Shown: positions 63,301-64,000 of the stretch, piece by piece | Layout: each line of letters opens with the position of its first letter | Numbering within the stretch: position 1 is the stretch's first letter | Source of the DNA: Nereocystis luetkeana | Lineage: Eukaryota > Sar > Phaeophyceae > Laminariales > Laminariaceae | Length of the DNA: 64,000 nt | Direction: 5' to 3' | Assembly (NCBI GenBank): GCA_031213475.1 | Contig: JARUPZ010000011.1 | Location: 3,436,001 to 3,500,000 of the forward strand | The notes under the pieces: model-generated | The model's database searches: none | Seen by the model: only the letters and a program-made list of their open reading frames with translations | What the model was told of the DNA's origin: nothing | Position numbers and translations under genes: made by a program

Positions 63301-64000
63301 CAGGGCGGGGGCGTGAAATTTACCCCTTTCCGTGCCCTGTGCCACTCGTGAACAATGAATACATACGAAGTATATATATATTATATATTATATATTATAC
63401 ATTATATATATATATGTAAGATACACACATCAGCACGGACGCACAAATACAAACAGGCGATGCTGCTGCTACAATTAGCTCGACTACGTGCAGCCGCCCC
63501 ATCTTCCTGGCGTGTATTGCCATGCATTCCCTCCCCACGCCATTCCATCCCATGCCCTCCCACGCCATTACATCCCATCCCATCCCATCCCATCCCACGC
63601 CATTATATCCCATCCCATCCCATCCCATCCCACGCCATCCCATGCCATTCCATCCCATGACATTCCATCCTAGGCCAACACATGCCATTTGACATCCCAT
63701 GCGATTTGATGTCGTTCCCTTTACCCGATGCGACGCCATACCACGCCACGGGCCCGGACAAGATCACCCGCGACAACAACACCAATACAAAACAACAACA
63801 CCACCCCTACAAAACAACACCGACACCAACACCAACAACACCGACAACACCACCACCACCAACACCTCAACCACCAACACTACAACCAGCAGCAACGCCA
63901 CTTACACTTTCGGTGGCGCCTTTCCACTGCCATGACCATGTCCGCCGCCGCTCTCCTTAGTCTCTGCCTCTGCGCTCTCTGCCGAGGCGGTAACGTCGCT
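60386..64000 (-). CDS. Plastid-type heme oxygenase (HO1/HY1 family), 5' partial
   Basis: Four exons in window: beyond 64000 to 63906, 63019-62891, 61813-61438, 60578-60386. All are GT-AG, with intron phase 2 throughout. Heme oxygenase opens heme to biliverdin IXalpha with ferredoxin in the plastid, the first step toward phycocyanobilin-type pigments and phytochrome chromophores. Family signatures: RRAAMRLHT, with the proximal heme-ligand His at 62967-62965; DWKPSRRGYLQFLVDSKVVY; ADFRATGLERTAALGTD; the distal-helix block FVCHYYNHYFAHTAGGRMIG; and the C-terminus LEFYQWGG to FEYGGRLLSSVTS. The first visible exon is a His/Gly-rich linker (GGGHGHGSGKAPPK); the transit peptide lies off the window. 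One problem: in the 61813-61438 exon the frame shifts between LETYPDASAASEG and TEAALEYAAFL, within the G/C runs at about 61579-61633. One base too many there, or a real break, would explain it. Confidence 0.9.
61368..61431. repeat. Repeat C, short copy at heme oxygenase intron 3 donor
   Basis: TGCAAATACGACCACATCCA and TGCATGACATGAGTACACC lead into a C-rich run ending at 61431, directly beside the donor. On the gene strand the intron opens GTAAGT followed by the G run. Confidence 0.65.
61845..61936. repeat. G-rich degenerate repeat, heme oxygenase intron 2
   Basis: GTGGGGGTGAGGGTTGGGGT-type units. On the gene strand this is a C/A-rich pyrimidine stretch close to the exon 3 acceptor. Similar blocks lie at 62590-62710 and 62795-62880. 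Confidence 0.6.
61937..62573. repeat. Repeat D then long repeat C, heme oxygenase intron 2
   Basis: D: a G run, then GCTCATTCGTTGCTTGCCTT, AGTCATTTGACCATTGACCA and CGCATCCCTTTCGAGACGG. C starts with a 24-G run (62025-62048) and continues to 62573 as the inverted partner of 57838-58378 (shared CAGTGAGAGGCGTGTTTTAC, ACCGACGCCAACC). Confidence 0.72.
62716..62796. repeat. Repeat D, second copy in heme oxygenase intron 2
   Basis: A 16-G run, then GTACTCCTTCGTTGCTTGCC, TTAGTCATTTGAACATTGAC and ATCCCTGTCGAGACGGAG. Nearly identical to 61945-62015. Confidence 0.65.
63350..63420. repeat. TA microsatellite, heme oxygenase intron 1
   Basis: TATATATATTATATATTATA-type run. Confidence 0.75.
63525..63690. 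repeat. CCATCC/CCACGC minisatellite, heme oxygenase intron 1
   Basis: Repeated CATCCCATCCCATCCCACGC + CATTATAT units. Followed at 63770-63890 by (ACAACACCA)n. Overlapping Met/Gly ORFs are artefacts. Confidence 0.75.

Noticed and set aside
63395..63739. Met/Gly/Trp-rich ORFs near the right end
   Set aside because: They arise from CCATCC repeats in heme oxygenase intron 1.

Overview
This is eukaryotic nuclear DNA. Exons are small and GC-rich and are joined by GT-AG introns of roughly 0.7-3.3 kb. A plant/algal-type heme oxygenase (bilin synthesis), an SR-type splicing factor, a TTC14-like protein and a ribonuclease-inhibitor-type LRR protein are present. Alanine/serine/glycine low-complexity tracts and many short non-autonomous transposons also occur. 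The best fit is a photosynthetic stramenopile, most likely a brown alga. That is an inference from gene style, not from a database match.

Layout. Left end (1-12.7 kb): a head-to-head gene pair. An SR-like RRM protein runs leftward (start 4652, two exons seen, remainder not found). A TTC14-like TPR protein runs rightward (start 4869, four exons, stop 12722). Middle (12.7-31.4 kb): gene-poor and repeat-rich. It holds a truncated hAT element with a perfect 8-bp target duplication, piggyBac-like TTAA MITEs, a family of about 105-bp MITEs ending in ACGGGGGACC, hairpin elements, minisatellites and a few unassigned ORFs. 31.4-45.4 kb: a ten-exon LRR gene on + whose splice phases all agree (1208 aa). 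46.1 kb: a short hypothetical ORF. 46.4-60.3 kb: repeat-rich, with a candidate TRIM retroelement, more MITEs, a (CCCGA)n array and a palindromic tandem repeat. Right end (60.4-64.0 kb): a heme oxygenase on - whose 5' end lies beyond the window. Its reading frame breaks once, inside a G/C homopolymer stretch.

The most unusual pattern is a family of repeats ending in long G or C runs. These repeats sit at intron borders in all three spliced genes, usually with the homopolymer facing the nearest exon. A second dispersed repeat (GATCTA-rich, about 290 bp) lies almost only in introns. Intron 2 of the LRR gene also carries two decayed copies of the end of the preceding exon with its donor site. Together these suggest that introns here are shaped by repeat insertion and local duplication.

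The genes do not form one pathway. Heme oxygenase acts in plastid bilin synthesis. The SR/TTC14 pair would fit nuclear RNA processing, if TTC14 acts there.
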